Below, piece after piece: positions 41,601 to 50,201 of a DNA stretch of 64,000 bases. Position numbers and translations under genes: made by a program. Below the pieces are notes generated by a model. That model was not told the origin of the DNA. It saw only the letters and a program-made list of their open reading frames with translations, and searched no databases. Numbering within the stretch: position 1 is the stretch's first letter; each line of letters begins with the position of its first letter. Source of the stretch: Streptomyces sp. NBC_00287 (GTDB lineage: Bacteria; Actinomycetota; Actinomycetes; Streptomycetales; Streptomycetaceae); assembly GCF_036173105.1 (NCBI RefSeq), contig NZ_CP108053.1:3906001-3970000 (forward strand), given 5' to 3'.

Positions 41601-44300
41601 ATGAGCTCAACTCCGCCGGAACCCGAATTCAGTTACGTCGACAAGGCCAGCGGCAGCCACAGGACCTTCCGCCCGTCCGGGACCGAGGCCATGGTCCGGC
41701 TGCCGTCCGACGCCACCGGCGCGACGGTGAACAGCCTGGTCGCGTCCCGGCCACTGCTCTCGGTCAGCCAGGGCTACAACCTCGACCGCGGATTCGCCGC
41801 GGTCTACCTCGACCCGGCCGCCGAGACGGACGCGGCCGCCCTCACCGCCGAGCCGGAGGTCGTCGGCGCACTGCCGGTGATGATCGACGAGCACGGAGCG
41901 TCCCGGTACTTCGTGCCCGGCGAGTTCACCGTACGGTTCCGCCCGGACGTCGACCGGGCGAGCGCCGAGCGGATCATCGCCGAGCACGGCAGCAGCGTCG
42001 CGGTCGCCCAGCGGACGCCCGAGTACTACACCCTGAGGGTCCCCGAGGGCCGGGAACTCTTCGCGGCCATCAGGGAGTTCGCCGAGCTCGACGAGGTCCG
42101 CTTCGCCGAGCCGTCCGAGGCCGGCTTCAACGACGCACAGGCCTATCTGCCCGACGACCCCGACTTCCAGCGCCTGTGGGGCCTGCGCAACACCGGGCAG
42201 ACCGTCGACGGAGTGACCGGCACCGCGGGCGTCGACATCGGCGTCACCGAGGCCTGGGACCTCACCCGGGGCCACCGGGACGTCATCGTCGCCGTCATCG
42301 ACACCGGCGCCGACCTCGACCACCCCGACCTCGTGGCGAACATCCTGCCGAGGGGCGAGGAGGACTGGGACTTCTCCGACGCCGCCGACGCGGTGCCGGA
42401 GGACGCGGACGGCCACGGCACCCATGTCGCCGGGACCGTCGCGGCCGTCGACAACGACCTGGGCGTGATCGGCGTGGCCCCCGGCTGCCGGGTCATGCCG
42501 CTGCGGGTGAACCTCACCGCCGGCATGAACCAGAACCGCGCCGACGCCATCGACTACGTCCGCCGCCAGTCCCTCGCCCACCGCGAGCGCCGCTACGTCA
42601 TCAACTGCAGCTGGCGCGCCAACGGCGACCACGCCGGCATCCGCACCGCCGTCCAGGACGCGGTCGCCGACGGCGTACTGATCTGCTTCGCCGCGGGCAA
42701 CGCCAACAGCAACACCGACATCACCCCGCAGTTCCCCGGCGTGTATCCCGAGGTAATCGCGGTCGCCGCGCTGGACTCCGCCAATGCCAGGGCGGGCTTC
42801 TCCAACTTCGGCACCAACGTCGACGTGGCCGCGCCGGGCGTCACCATCTGGTCGACGTTCCTGGGCGGCAACTTCCGCTTCCTGGACGGCACCTCCATGG
42901 CGAGCCCGCATGTCGCGGGTGTCGCGGCCCTGGTCTGGTCCCGCAATCTGGAGCTCACGAACGCCCAGGTCCGCCGCATCATCGAGAGCACCTGCGACGA
43001 TGTCGACGCGGCCAACCCGGGCTTCGCCGGCATGCTCGGCCGGGGCCGGATCAACGCCCACCGAGCCGTCACCAGCCCCCTGATCCTCCCCACGCCCGCC
43101 CCGACGGGCACCGACCTCACCGGTGACGGCCGCGCGGACATAGTCGGCTTCGGCGACGCCGGGGTCTGGGTCTCCCTCAACAAGGGCGACGGCTCGTTCA
43201 CGGCCCCGAAGCTGACGGTGGCGAACTTCGCCTACAACGCGGGCGGTTGGCGTACGCAGAAGCACCCGCGCCTGCTGGCCGACGTGACCGGGGACGGCCG
43301 CGCGGACATCGTGGGCTTCGGTGACGCGGGCGTGTGGGTGTCCCTGAACAACGGCCGCGGCACCTTCCAGGACCCGCAGATGGTCGTCAGCAACTTCGCC
43401 TACGACGCGGGCGGTTGGCGAGTCGAGAAGCATCCGCGCTTCCTGGCCGACCTGACCGGAGACCGCCGCGCGGACATCATCGGTTTCGGAGACGCGGGCG
43501 TGTGGAGGTCGCTGAACCGGGGCCGCGGTTCGTTCGCCGCACCGGAGCTGGTGGTGCCGAACTTCGCCTACGACGTGGGTGGTTGGCGAGTCGAGAAGCA
43601 TCCGCGCTTCCTGGCCGACCTGACGGGCGACCGCCGCGCGGACATCGTCGGCTTCGGCGACAGGGGAGTGTGGGTGTCCCTCAACAACGGGGACGGCACC
43701 TTCCAGGACCCGCAGATGGTCGTCGGCAACTTCGCCTACGACGCGGGCGGTTGGCGGGTGGAGAAGCATCCGCGCTTCCTGGCGGACCTGACCGGTGACC
43801 ACCGTGCGGACATCGTGGGCTTCGGGGATGCCGGGGTCTGGGTGTCCCTGAACAACGGCGACGGCACCTTCCAGGACCCGCAACTCGTCGTGAGCAACTT
43901 CGCCTACGACGCGGGCGGCTGGCGGGTGGAGAAGCATCCGCGCTTCCTGGCCGACGTGACCGGTGACGGCCGCGCGGACATCGTCGGCTTCGGCAACGCC
44001 GGGGTCTGGGTCTCCCTGAACAACGGCGACGGCACCTTCCAGGACCCGCAGCTGGCCGTGGACAACTTCGCCTACGACGCCGGCGGCTGGCGAATCGAGA
44101 AGCACCCGCGCTTCCTCGCCGACCTCACCGGCGACCGCAGCGCCGACATCGTCGGCTTCGGGGATGCCGGGGTCTGGGAGGCCCTCAACGGCGGCAAGGG
44201 CGCGTTCGGGAATCCGCAGCTCGTGGTGGAGAACTTCGCCTACGACGCCGGCGGCTGGCGGGTGGAGAGGCACCCCAGGTTCGTGGCGGGACGGGCGTAA
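41601..44300 (+). CDS. Subtilisin-like serine protease with seven FG-GAP/VCBS propeller repeats
   Basis: An 899-residue S8 protease. An inhibitor-I9-like propeptide region lies near residues 110-170 (FVPGEFTVRFRPDVDRASAE). The catalytic triad is Asp234 (AVIDTGADLDHPDL), His272 (GHGTHVAGTVAA) and Ser432 (GTSMASPHVAG), with the oxyanion Asn in CFAAGNANSN. Residues 506-897 are seven consecutive 56-residue repeats of the type TGDGRADIVGFG...NFAYDAGGWR, probably a calcium-binding seven-bladed beta-propeller. The start MSSTPPEPEFSYVDKASGSH has no signal peptide, odd for such a protein. The upstream in-frame ATG at 41532 does not supply one either. Confidence 0.93.
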   Translation: MSSTPPEPEFSYVDKASGSHRTFRPSGTEAMVRLPSDATGATVNSLVASRPLLSVSQGYNLDRGFAAVYLDPAAETDAAALTAEPEVVGALPVMIDEHGASRYFVPGEFTVRFRPDVDRASAERIIAEHGSSVAVAQRTPEYYTLRVPEGRELFAAIREFAELDEVRFAEPSEAGFNDAQAYLPDDPDFQRLWGLRNTGQTVDGVTGTAGVDIGVTEAWDLTRGHRDVIVAVIDTGADLDHPDLVANILPRGEEDWDFSDAADAVPEDADGHGTHVAGTVAAVDNDLGVIGVAPGCRVMPLRVNLTAGMNQNRADAIDYVRRQSLAHRERRYVINCSWRANGDHAGIRTAVQDAVADGVLICFAAGNANSNTDITPQFPGVYPEVIAVAALDSANARAGFSNFGTNVDVAAPGVTIWSTFLGGNFRFLDGTSMASPHVAGVAALVWSRNLELTNAQVRRIIESTCDDVDAANPGFAGMLGRGRINAHRAVTSPLILPTPAPTGTDLTGDGRADIVGFGDAGVWVSLNKGDGSFTAPKLTVANFAYNAGGWRTQKHPRLLADVTGDGRADIVGFGDAGVWVSLNNGRGTFQDPQMVVSNFAYDAGGWRVEKHPRFLADLTGDRRADIIGFGDAGVWRSLNRGRGSFAAPELVVPNFAYDVGGWRVEKHPRFLADLTGDRRADIVGFGDRGVWVSLNNGDGTFQDPQMVVGNFAYDAGGWRVEKHPRFLADLTGDHRADIVGFGDAGVWVSLNNGDGTFQDPQLVVSNFAYDAGGWRVEKHPRFLADVTGDGRADIVGFGNAGVWVSLNNGDGTFQDPQLAVDNFAYDAGGWRIEKHPRFLADLTGDRSADIVGFGDAGVWEALNGGKGAFGNPQLVVENFAYDAGGWRVERHPRFVAGRA
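43116..44291 (+). repeat. Seven in-frame 168-bp coding repeats
   Basis: Seven units of exactly 168 bases encode the 56-residue propeller blades of the subtilase. Adjacent units are highly similar at the DNA level, so the array is either young or homogenised by recombination, and is expected to vary in copy number. Confidence 0.85.
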
Positions 44301-44309
44301 GCACGCAAA

Positions 44310-44336
44310 GGGGCGGTCAGTCGAGCTGACCGCCCC
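44310..44336. terminator. Bidirectional terminator after the subtilase
   Basis: A perfect 11-base stem GGGGCGGTCAG (44310-44320) and CTGACCGCCCC (44326-44336) with a five-base loop lies between convergent genes. Confidence 0.9.
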
Positions 44337-44343
44337 AGACGTC

Positions 44344-45618
44344 TCAGTTCCCGGAGACGGTGACCTTCTCGTCGTTGTTCAACTGCTCCACCAGCGTCTT
44401 CACCTTCGCCTTGTCCCAGACGAGGTTGCCGCCCGAGGAGCCGGAGATCGGCATGTTCATCGACTTGCCCTCGCCGCCCGTGACGCCCTTCATCGCCCAG
44501 AACATCGACGCCAGGTCGAACAGGCCCATCTCCTTGTCGACGATGAGGGTGTCCAGACCGGCGCTCATCGTCGGGTACAGCTTGAAGGGGTTCAGCACCG
44601 TGCTCGGCGTCGCGGCCTGGTTGGCCAGGGCCGCGAGGAACTTCTGCTGGTTCTTCGTACGGTCCAGGTCGGAGCCGGCCAGCGCGTACCGGGTACGGAC
44701 GAAGGCGAGCGCCTCCTCGCCGTTCAGGGTCTGCTTGCCCTCCTTGAGGTCGGCGCCGGACTTGGAGTCCTTGATGCCGCCCTTCGGGATCTCCATCTCC
44801 ACGCCGCCGACCGCGTCGACGATGTTCGCGAAGCCCGCGAAGCCGATCTCGACGTAGTGGTCGATGTGCAGGCCGGTGTTGAACTCGACCGTCCGCACCA
44901 GCAGTTCGGGACCGTCCTCCGCGTAGGCGGCGTTGAGCTTCACATGCCGGCCCGTGCCCGGGTAGGTCTTGCCGGACTCCGAGCCCACGAAGGTCGGGAT
45001 CTCCACGTCCGAGTCGCGCGGCAGTGAGATCAGCGTCGGGCCGTTGTCGCCGGTGTGCAGGATCATCATCGAGTCCGTGCGCTTGCCGTCGGCGGACCCG
45101 GTGTGCAGCTTCTTCTTCTCCTCGGCGGACATGCCCTCACGGCTGTCGGAACCGACGATCAGATAGTTCGTGCCCTCGCCCGCCTCCGGCCGCTCGATGA
45201 CCTTGCCCAGGTCGACCTCGCGGTTGAGCTTGGAGTCGGCCCAGAAGTAGGTGCCGATGGTGGTGACGACGAGCACGGTGACGACGGTGATCGCGGTCCA
45301 CTTGATACGGCGCCGCCAGTTCGGCGCGGGACGCGGCTCGCGCATCCCCCCGCCCCCGCCACCGCCGCCGGGGGGCGAGCCGTAGACCTGCCCGGTGTTG
45401 TAGCCGCTGTCGTAGCCGTCCTGGCCCTGGCCGTCGACGTACGACGGCTGGGGCGGCACTCCGTACGGCGGTGCCGCCTGGCCCCCGCCGGACGGTGCCG
45501 CCGGGCCGCGGCGGACCTGCCGCATGACGCGCGCGCCATCCGGCCGTGCGCTTGCACTGCCGTGTCCGTAGCCGCTGCCGCGGTTGTTGTCGGACCATCC
45601 CTCGGGCCAGTTGTTCAT
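44344..45618 (-). CDS. LCP-family phosphotransferase 6
   Basis: 424 residues from ATG 45618. A long Gly/Pro/Gln-rich cytoplasmic N-terminus includes a run of eight or nine Gly before MREPRPAPNWRRR, then one membrane helix (WTAITVVTVLVVTTIGTYFWA). The LCP core follows (NYLIVGSDSREGMSAEEKKK, TDSMMILHTGDNGP, LISLPRDSDVEIP, VKLNAAYAEDGPELLVRTVE, AFVRTRYALAGSDLDRTKNQQKFLAAL). LytR_C is lacking. Opposite in strand to the other five members, it resembles the LcpA-like housekeeping subgroup. It is divergent from the thioesterase gene. Confidence 0.92.
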   Translation of the reverse strand: MNNWPEGWSDNNRGSGYGHGSASARPDGARVMRQVRRGPAAPSGGGQAAPPYGVPPQPSYVDGQGQDGYDSGYNTGQVYGSPPGGGGGGGGMREPRPAPNWRRRIKWTAITVVTVLVVTTIGTYFWADSKLNREVDLGKVIERPEAGEGTNYLIVGSDSREGMSAEEKKKLHTGSADGKRTDSMMILHTGDNGPTLISLPRDSDVEIPTFVGSESGKTYPGTGRHVKLNAAYAEDGPELLVRTVEFNTGLHIDHYVEIGFAGFANIVDAVGGVEMEIPKGGIKDSKSGADLKEGKQTLNGEEALAFVRTRYALAGSDLDRTKNQQKFLAALANQAATPSTVLNPFKLYPTMSAGLDTLIVDKEMGLFDLASMFWAMKGVTGGEGKSMNMPISGSSGGNLVWDKAKVKTLVEQLNNDEKVTVSGN

Positions 45619-45737
45619 GCGCCCCAGTGTGCAGGGAACGGCTGTGTGTCTTACAAGGGTCGAGGAAAAATAGGGGCACGGCTGTTGCGAACCCAACACA
45701 AAGTCCCCGTCTTGTCCCCCGGCATAAGGTGGAGGCC

Positions 45738-46295
45738 ATGACAGACCAGGCCTCCACTGCGGAATCGGGCACTCCGGATATCCCGGGCAAGCCGACGTCC
45801 GCGTCCCGCACCACGCTGAGCCACATCATGACCCACAGTGACACCAACCTGCTGGGTACGGTGCACGGCGGGGTGATCATGAAGCTGGTCGACGACGCGG
45901 CGGGCGCGGTCGCGGGCCGCCACAGCGGTGGCCCCGCGGTGACGGCGTCCATGGACGAGATGGCGTTCCTGGAGCCGGTGCGGGTCGGCGACCTGGTCCA
46001 TGTGAAGGCTCAGGTCAACTGGACCGGCCGTACCTCGATGGAGGTGGGCGTCCGGGTCCTGGCGGAACGCTGGAACGAATCCACCCCGGCCACCCAGGTC
46101 GGCTCGGCCTACCTGGTCTTCGCGGCGGTGGACGCGGACGGCAAGCCCCGAAGGGTCCCTCCGGTGGTCCCGGAGTCGGAACGGGACAAGCGCCGTTACC
46201 AGGAGGCCCAGATCCGCCGCACCCACCGCCTGGCCCGCCGCCGGGCCATCATGGACCTCCGCGAGAAGAGGGCGGCGGAGGGCATCGAGGACTGA
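45738..46295 (+). CDS. Acyl-CoA thioesterase (hot-dog fold, ACOT type)
   Basis: A 185-residue single hot-dog protein. The signature MTHSDTNLLGTVHGGVIMKL and VDDAAGAVAGRHSGGPAVTA contains the catalytic Asp of ACOT thioesterases. The motif DLVHVKAQVNWTGRTSMEVGV follows, and a basic C-terminal tail (RRTHRLARRRAIMDLREKR) closes it. It would hydrolyse acyl-CoAs in the cytoplasm. It is convergent with the acyl-CoA dehydrogenase gene, sharing a strong terminator. Confidence 0.92.
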   Translation: MTDQASTAESGTPDIPGKPTSASRTTLSHIMTHSDTNLLGTVHGGVIMKLVDDAAGAVAGRHSGGPAVTASMDEMAFLEPVRVGDLVHVKAQVNWTGRTSMEVGVRVLAERWNESTPATQVGSAYLVFAAVDADGKPRRVPPVVPESERDKRRYQEAQIRRTHRLARRRAIMDLREKRAAEGIED

Positions 46296-46315
46296 GGGTC
46301 CGCAATTCCGCAAAA

Positions 46316-46349
46316 AAGAAGCCCCGGCCCTCACGGGCCGGGGCTTCTT
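46316..46349. terminator. Strong bidirectional terminator
   Basis: AAGAAGCCCCGGCCC (46316-46330), a four-base loop and the exact complement (46335-46349) form a 15-base stem preceded by A6 on the plus strand, a typical two-way intrinsic terminator. Confidence 0.95.
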
Positions 46350-46359
46350 CAACCGCTCG

Positions 46360-47517
46360 TTACGGCAGGTTGCGCGCCATCACGATGCGCTGGACCTGGT
46401 TGGTGCCCTCGTAGATCTGGGTGATCTTGGCGTCGCGCATCATGCGCTCCAGCGGGTAGTCACGGGTGTAGCCGTACCCGCCGAGGAGCTGGACGGCGTC
46501 GACGGTGACGTCCATCGCCACGTCCGAGGCGAAGCACTTGGCGGCCGCGCCCAGGTAGGTGAGGTCGGCGTCGCCGCGCTCGGAGGCGGCGGCGGCCTGG
46601 TAGGTCAGGGCGCGGGCGGCCGAGATCTTCATGGCCATGTCGGCGAGCATGAACTGGATGCCCTGGAAGTCGGCGATCGGCTTGCCGAACTGCTTGCGCT
46701 CCTGGACATAGCCCTTGGCGTAGTCCAGCGCCCCCTGCGCGATGCCCAGCGCCTGGGCCGCGATGGTGATGCGGGTGTGGTCCAGGGTCTGCATCGCGGT
46801 CGCGAAGCCCGTGCCCTCCTCGCCGATCATGCGGTCGGCGGGGATGCGGACGTTGTCGAGGTAGACCTCGCGGGTCGGGGAGCCCTTGATGCCGAGCTTC
46901 TTCTCCGGGGCGCCGAAGGAGACACCCTCGTCCGACTTCTCGACGACGAAGGCGCTGATGCCCTTCGAGCGCTTCGACGGGTCGGTCACCGCCATCACCG
47001 TGTAGAACTCGGAGACGCCCGCGTTGGTGATCCAGCGCTTCACGCCGTTGAGGACGTAGTGGTCGCCGTCGCGGACCGCCTTCGTCTTCATGCCGGCCGC
47101 GTCCGAACCGGCGTCCGGCTCGGAGAGGCAGTACGAGAACATGCCCTCGCCCTTGGCGAGCGGGGTCATGTACTTCTTCTTCAGCTCCTCGGAGCCGGAG
47201 AGGATGACCGGGAGCGAGCCCAGCTTGTTCACGGCCGGGATCAGGGAGGAGGAGGCGCAGACCCGGGACACCTCTTCGATCACGATGACCGTGGCGAGCG
47301 CGTCGGCACCGGCGCCGCCGAACTCCTCCGGTACGTGCACGGCGTGCAGGTCGTTCGCGACGAGGGCGTCGTGGGCCTCCTGCGGGAAGCGGGCTTCCTC
47401 GTCCACCGCGGTGGCGTACGGCGAGATCTTCGCCTCGGCCAGGGAGCGGATGGCGTCGCGGAGCATGTCGTGCTCCTCGGACGGGCGGTACAGGTCGAAG
47501 TCAGCCGATCCGGCCAA
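46360..47517 (-). CDS. acdH: Acyl-CoA dehydrogenase (AcdH-like)
   Basis: A 385-residue FAD enzyme very like Streptomyces AcdH, which desaturates branched- and short-chain acyl-CoAs in valine/isoleucine catabolism. Motifs are SYCLSEPDAGSDAAGMKTKA, WITNAGVSEFYTVMAV, QALGIAQGALDYAKGYVQER, QLLGGYGYTRDYPLERMMRD and the catalytic Glu in IYEGTNQVQRIVMA. The start is TTG 47517, giving the conserved MAGSADFDLYRPSEEHDML. A TTAC-N6-GTAA palindrome at 47558-47571 lies in its promoter. Confidence 0.93.
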   Translation of the reverse strand: MAGSADFDLYRPSEEHDMLRDAIRSLAEAKISPYATAVDEEARFPQEAHDALVANDLHAVHVPEEFGGAGADALATVIVIEEVSRVCASSSLIPAVNKLGSLPVILSGSEELKKKYMTPLAKGEGMFSYCLSEPDAGSDAAGMKTKAVRDGDHYVLNGVKRWITNAGVSEFYTVMAVTDPSKRSKGISAFVVEKSDEGVSFGAPEKKLGIKGSPTREVYLDNVRIPADRMIGEEGTGFATAMQTLDHTRITIAAQALGIAQGALDYAKGYVQERKQFGKPIADFQGIQFMLADMAMKISAARALTYQAAAASERGDADLTYLGAAAKCFASDVAMDVTVDAVQLLGGYGYTRDYPLERMMRDAKITQIYEGTNQVQRIVMARNLP

Positions 47518-47557
47518 GGTCTCTCACGCTCCAAAGACGCTGTGATGCTGGCGCTAA

Positions 47558-47571
47558 TTACCGTTAAGTAA
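47558..47571. promoter_or_regulatory. Candidate operator in acdH/UDP-glucose dehydrogenase divergent promoter
   Basis: TTACCGTTAAGTAA is an inverted repeat TTAC-N6-GTAA, 41 bases upstream of the acdH start. TTAC/GTAA-type palindromes are common for TetR-family regulators of acyl-CoA metabolism, but no regulator gene adjoins. A TATGCT at 47662-47667 is a possible -10 for the divergent dehydrogenase. Confidence 0.35.
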
Positions 47572-47707
47572 CTCAAATTTTAGAGGGCCGCCCACGCCGG
47601 TGATACGTGAGCTTGGCGACAGCGGGAAAAGTGCCCGGTGGGGCGTACTCCCACGCCCCGACTATGCTCGGGCGCGCACCGCCGCCGTACCAGTCAATGG
47701 AGTCCCC

Positions 47708-49051
47708 ATGGCCCTCAAGATCACCGTGATCGGCACCGGCTACCTCGGCGCCACGCACGCCGCGGCCATGGCCGAGCTCGGTTTCGAGGTCCTGGCGCTC
47801 GATGTCGTGCCCGAGAAGATCGAGATGCTCAAGCGCGGCCAGGTCCCGATGTTCGAGCCGGGCCTCGAAGACCTGCTGCGCAAGCACGTGGCCGGGATCG
47901 AGGGCTCCAGCGGACGGCTGCGGTTCACCATGGACTGGGCCGAGATCGGCGCGTTCGGCGATGTGCACTTCGTGTGTGTGAACACTCCGCAGCGGCACGG
48001 CGAGTACGCCTGTGACATGAGTTACGTCGACTCCGCCTTCGCCTCGCTCGCCCCGCATCTCACCGAACCGGCTCTCGTAGTCGGCAAGTCCACGGTGCCC
48101 GTCGGCTCGGCCGACCGGCTCGCCACCTACCTCGCCGAGCACGCGCCCGTCGGTGCGGACGCCGAGCTGGCCTGGAACCCGGAGTTCCTGCGCGAGGGCT
48201 TCGCCGTGAACGACACCCTGCACCCGGACCGGATCGTGGTCGGCGTGCGCAGCGAGCGGGCCGAGAAGCTGCTGCGCGAGGTGTACGCGACGCCGGTCAC
48301 CGAGGGCTCCCCCTTCGTCGTCACCGACTTCCCGACCGCCGAGCTGGTGAAGACCTCGGCGAACTCCTTCCTCGCCACGAAGATCTCCTTCATCAACGCG
48401 ATGGCGGAGATGTGCGAGGCCTCGGGCGGCGATGTCGCGAAGCTGGCGGAGGCCATCGGGCACGACGACCGGATCGGAAGCAAGTTCCTGCGGGCCGGGA
48501 TCGGCTTCGGCGGCGGCTGTCTGCCGAAGGACATCCGGGCGTTCATGGCGCGCGCCGGTGAGCTGGGCGCCGACCAGGCGCTGACCTTCCTGCGCGAGAT
48601 CGACTCCATCAACATGCGCCAGCGCGGCCAGATGGTGGAGCTGACCCGCGAGGCGCTGGGCGGCGGGTCCTTCCTCGGCAAGCGGGTCGCGGTGCTCGGC
48701 GCGAGCTTCAAGCCGGACTCGGACGACGTACGGGACTCGCCCGCGCTCAATGTCGCCGGGCAGATCCACCTCCAAGGCGGCCAGGTCACGGTCTACGACC
48801 CGAAGGGCATGGCCAACGCCCGCCGCATCTTCCCCACCCTCGGCTATGCCGACTCCGCGGTGGAGGCGGTCCGGGGCGCCGATGTCGTCCTCCACCTCAC
48901 CGAGTGGCGCGAGTTCCGCGAGCTGGACCCGGCGGCGCTGGGCGAGGTCGCGGCGGCACGGCTCGTGCTGGACGGCCGTAACGCCCTCGACCCGGCGCTG
49001 TGGCGGGCGGCGGGGTGGACGTACCGGGCGATGGGGCGGCCGACCGCTTAG
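47708..49051 (+). CDS. UDP-glucose 6-dehydrogenase
   Basis: A 447-residue enzyme oxidising UDP-glucose to UDP-glucuronate with two NAD+. The Rossmann motif is ITVIGTGYLGATHAAAMAEL, with VCVNTPQ and KSTVPVGSADRL. The catalytic Cys lies in IGFGGGCLPKDIRAF, and the C-terminal domain carries VAVLGASFKPDSDDVRDSP. It supplies glucuronate for surface polymers, consistent with the glycosyltransferases and LCP ligases nearby. Its stop overlaps the convergent HxlR gene by four bases. It is divergent from acdH. Confidence 0.95.
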   Translation: MALKITVIGTGYLGATHAAAMAELGFEVLALDVVPEKIEMLKRGQVPMFEPGLEDLLRKHVAGIEGSSGRLRFTMDWAEIGAFGDVHFVCVNTPQRHGEYACDMSYVDSAFASLAPHLTEPALVVGKSTVPVGSADRLATYLAEHAPVGADAELAWNPEFLREGFAVNDTLHPDRIVVGVRSERAEKLLREVYATPVTEGSPFVVTDFPTAELVKTSANSFLATKISFINAMAEMCEASGGDVAKLAEAIGHDDRIGSKFLRAGIGFGGGCLPKDIRAFMARAGELGADQALTFLREIDSINMRQRGQMVELTREALGGGSFLGKRVAVLGASFKPDSDDVRDSPALNVAGQIHLQGGQVTVYDPKGMANARRIFPTLGYADSAVEAVRGADVVLHLTEWREFRELDPAALGEVAAARLVLDGRNALDPALWRAAGWTYRAMGRPTA

Positions 49052-49395
49052 GCGCGTTCCTGGGCCGCCATCACCTCGTCGCCGTGCTCGAAGGCCCACG
49101 CGCCGAACGCCTCGATCGCGGGGAGCAGGGTGCGGCCGAGGTCGGTGAGGCGGTAGTCGACGTGGGGTGGGGAGCCTGGGTGGGCTCGGCGGTCGACCAG
49201 GCCGTTGAACTCCAGTCGGCGCAGGGTCTCGGTGAGCACCTTGGGGCTGATGCCGCCGATCCGCTCGCGCAGCCTGCCGGGCCGTTCCGGGCCCTCGCGG
49301 AGCGCCCAGATCACCACGGCGTTCCAGGTGTTGGCGAGCAGGTCGAAGGCGAGGCGGGCCCGGCAGTCGGCGAGAAAGCTCTGGTCGGTGGTCAC
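49048..49395 (-). CDS. HxlR-family transcriptional regulator
   Basis: A 115-residue winged-helix regulator: FLADCRARLAFDLLANTWNA, VIWALREGPERPGRLRERIG, GISPKVLTETLRRLEFNGLV and DRRAHPGSPPHVDYRLTDLG. The N-terminal Cys (ADCRA) matches the redox-sensing Cys seen in many HxlR/HypR proteins. It is divergent from the reductase gene at 49459 with only 63 bases between, the usual layout for a regulator of its neighbour. Confidence 0.92.
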   Translation of the reverse strand: MTTDQSFLADCRARLAFDLLANTWNAVVIWALREGPERPGRLRERIGGISPKVLTETLRRLEFNGLVDRRAHPGSPPHVDYRLTDLGRTLLPAIEAFGAWAFEHGDEVMAAQERA

Positions 49396-49458
49396 TTACC
49401 GAATGGTGCCAAAGCGGCTGCCTAATGTCCTTGCCCTAGCCACGACTTGGGAGGACAC

Positions 49459-50091
49459 ATGAGGATCGGAATCATCGGCGCGGGTGCCATGGCCGAGGGA
49501 CTTGGCGGGCAGTGGGCGCGAGTCGGTCACGACGTGTTCGTGGGCGGACGGGACGAGGGCCGTGCGACGGCGCTCGCGGCGCGGATCGGCGCCCGCGCGG
49601 GGAGCCTCGGGGAGGCCGCGCGGCACGGCACGGACGCGGTGCTGCTGGCGGTGCCGTACGCGGCGGCCGTCGAGGTGGTGTCGTCCCTGGACCTCGGAGG
49701 GCGGGCCCTGGTCGACTGCACCAACCCGGTGGGCCCCGGCTTCCGGTTGGAGACCGCGGGCGGCCCCTCGGCGGCCGAGCGGATCGCCGCCGCCGCGCCC
49801 GGCGCGCGTGTGGTCAAGGCGTTCAACCTCTGCCACGAGAGCGTCTGGCGCCTGACCCCGCCCGTCTTCGACGGCCGCCCCCTCGCCGTCCCGCTGTGCG
49901 GCGACGACACGGGAGCCCTGGAGGCCGTACGACGGCTGGTGCGCGACCTCGGCTGCGCGCCCGTGAACGGCGGCGGACTGGACCGGGCCGCCCTGCTGGA
50001 GGCGACGGCCGCGTTCCTGATCGGGCTGTGGGTGGGCGAGGGAGCGGACGCCCAGGCGATCGCGCCGCCGCGGGAGTACGCCGGAATCTGA
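49459..50091 (+). CDS. NADP/F420-type oxidoreductase (Rossmann, PF03807-like)
   Basis: A 210-residue protein. The nucleotide-binding start MRIGIIGAGAMAEGLGGQWA, VGHDVFVGGRDE and DAVLLAVPYAAAVEVVSSL resemble NADPH-dependent F420 reductases and NADP-binding proteins of the same fold. ALVDCTNPVGPGFRLET and VVKAFNLCHESVW support this. ATG 49459 has GGGAGG in front. It is probably controlled by the divergent HxlR regulator, which would fit a role in redox or electrophile stress. Cofactor partner unproven. Confidence 0.85.
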   Translation: MRIGIIGAGAMAEGLGGQWARVGHDVFVGGRDEGRATALAARIGARAGSLGEAARHGTDAVLLAVPYAAAVEVVSSLDLGGRALVDCTNPVGPGFRLETAGGPSAAERIAAAAPGARVVKAFNLCHESVWRLTPPVFDGRPLAVPLCGDDTGALEAVRRLVRDLGCAPVNGGGLDRAALLEATAAFLIGLWVGEGADAQAIAPPREYAGI

Positions 50092-50094
50092 GGC

Positions 50095-50135
50095 GACGCC
50101 GCTTCGGCCGAGGCTCAGTCGGCCGAAACGGCGTC
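50095..50135. terminator. Bidirectional terminator
   Basis: GACGCCG-C-TTCGGCCGA (50095-50111) pairs with TCGGCCGAA-A-CGGCGTC (50119-50135), 16 base pairs interrupted by one mismatch, between convergent genes. Confidence 0.85.
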
Positions 50136-50201
50136 TGCCCGCATTCTGCCGCACACCGGGGCGCAATGCCCCGGGAGTCCTCAACCGGCCCTCCCGTAGC
50201 G

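Noticed and set aside
40583..43126. An 847-codon plus-strand frame across the methyltransferase and subtilase
   Set aside because: It is out of frame with both, has no motif and consists of Arg/Gly/Pro/His-rich shadow translation.
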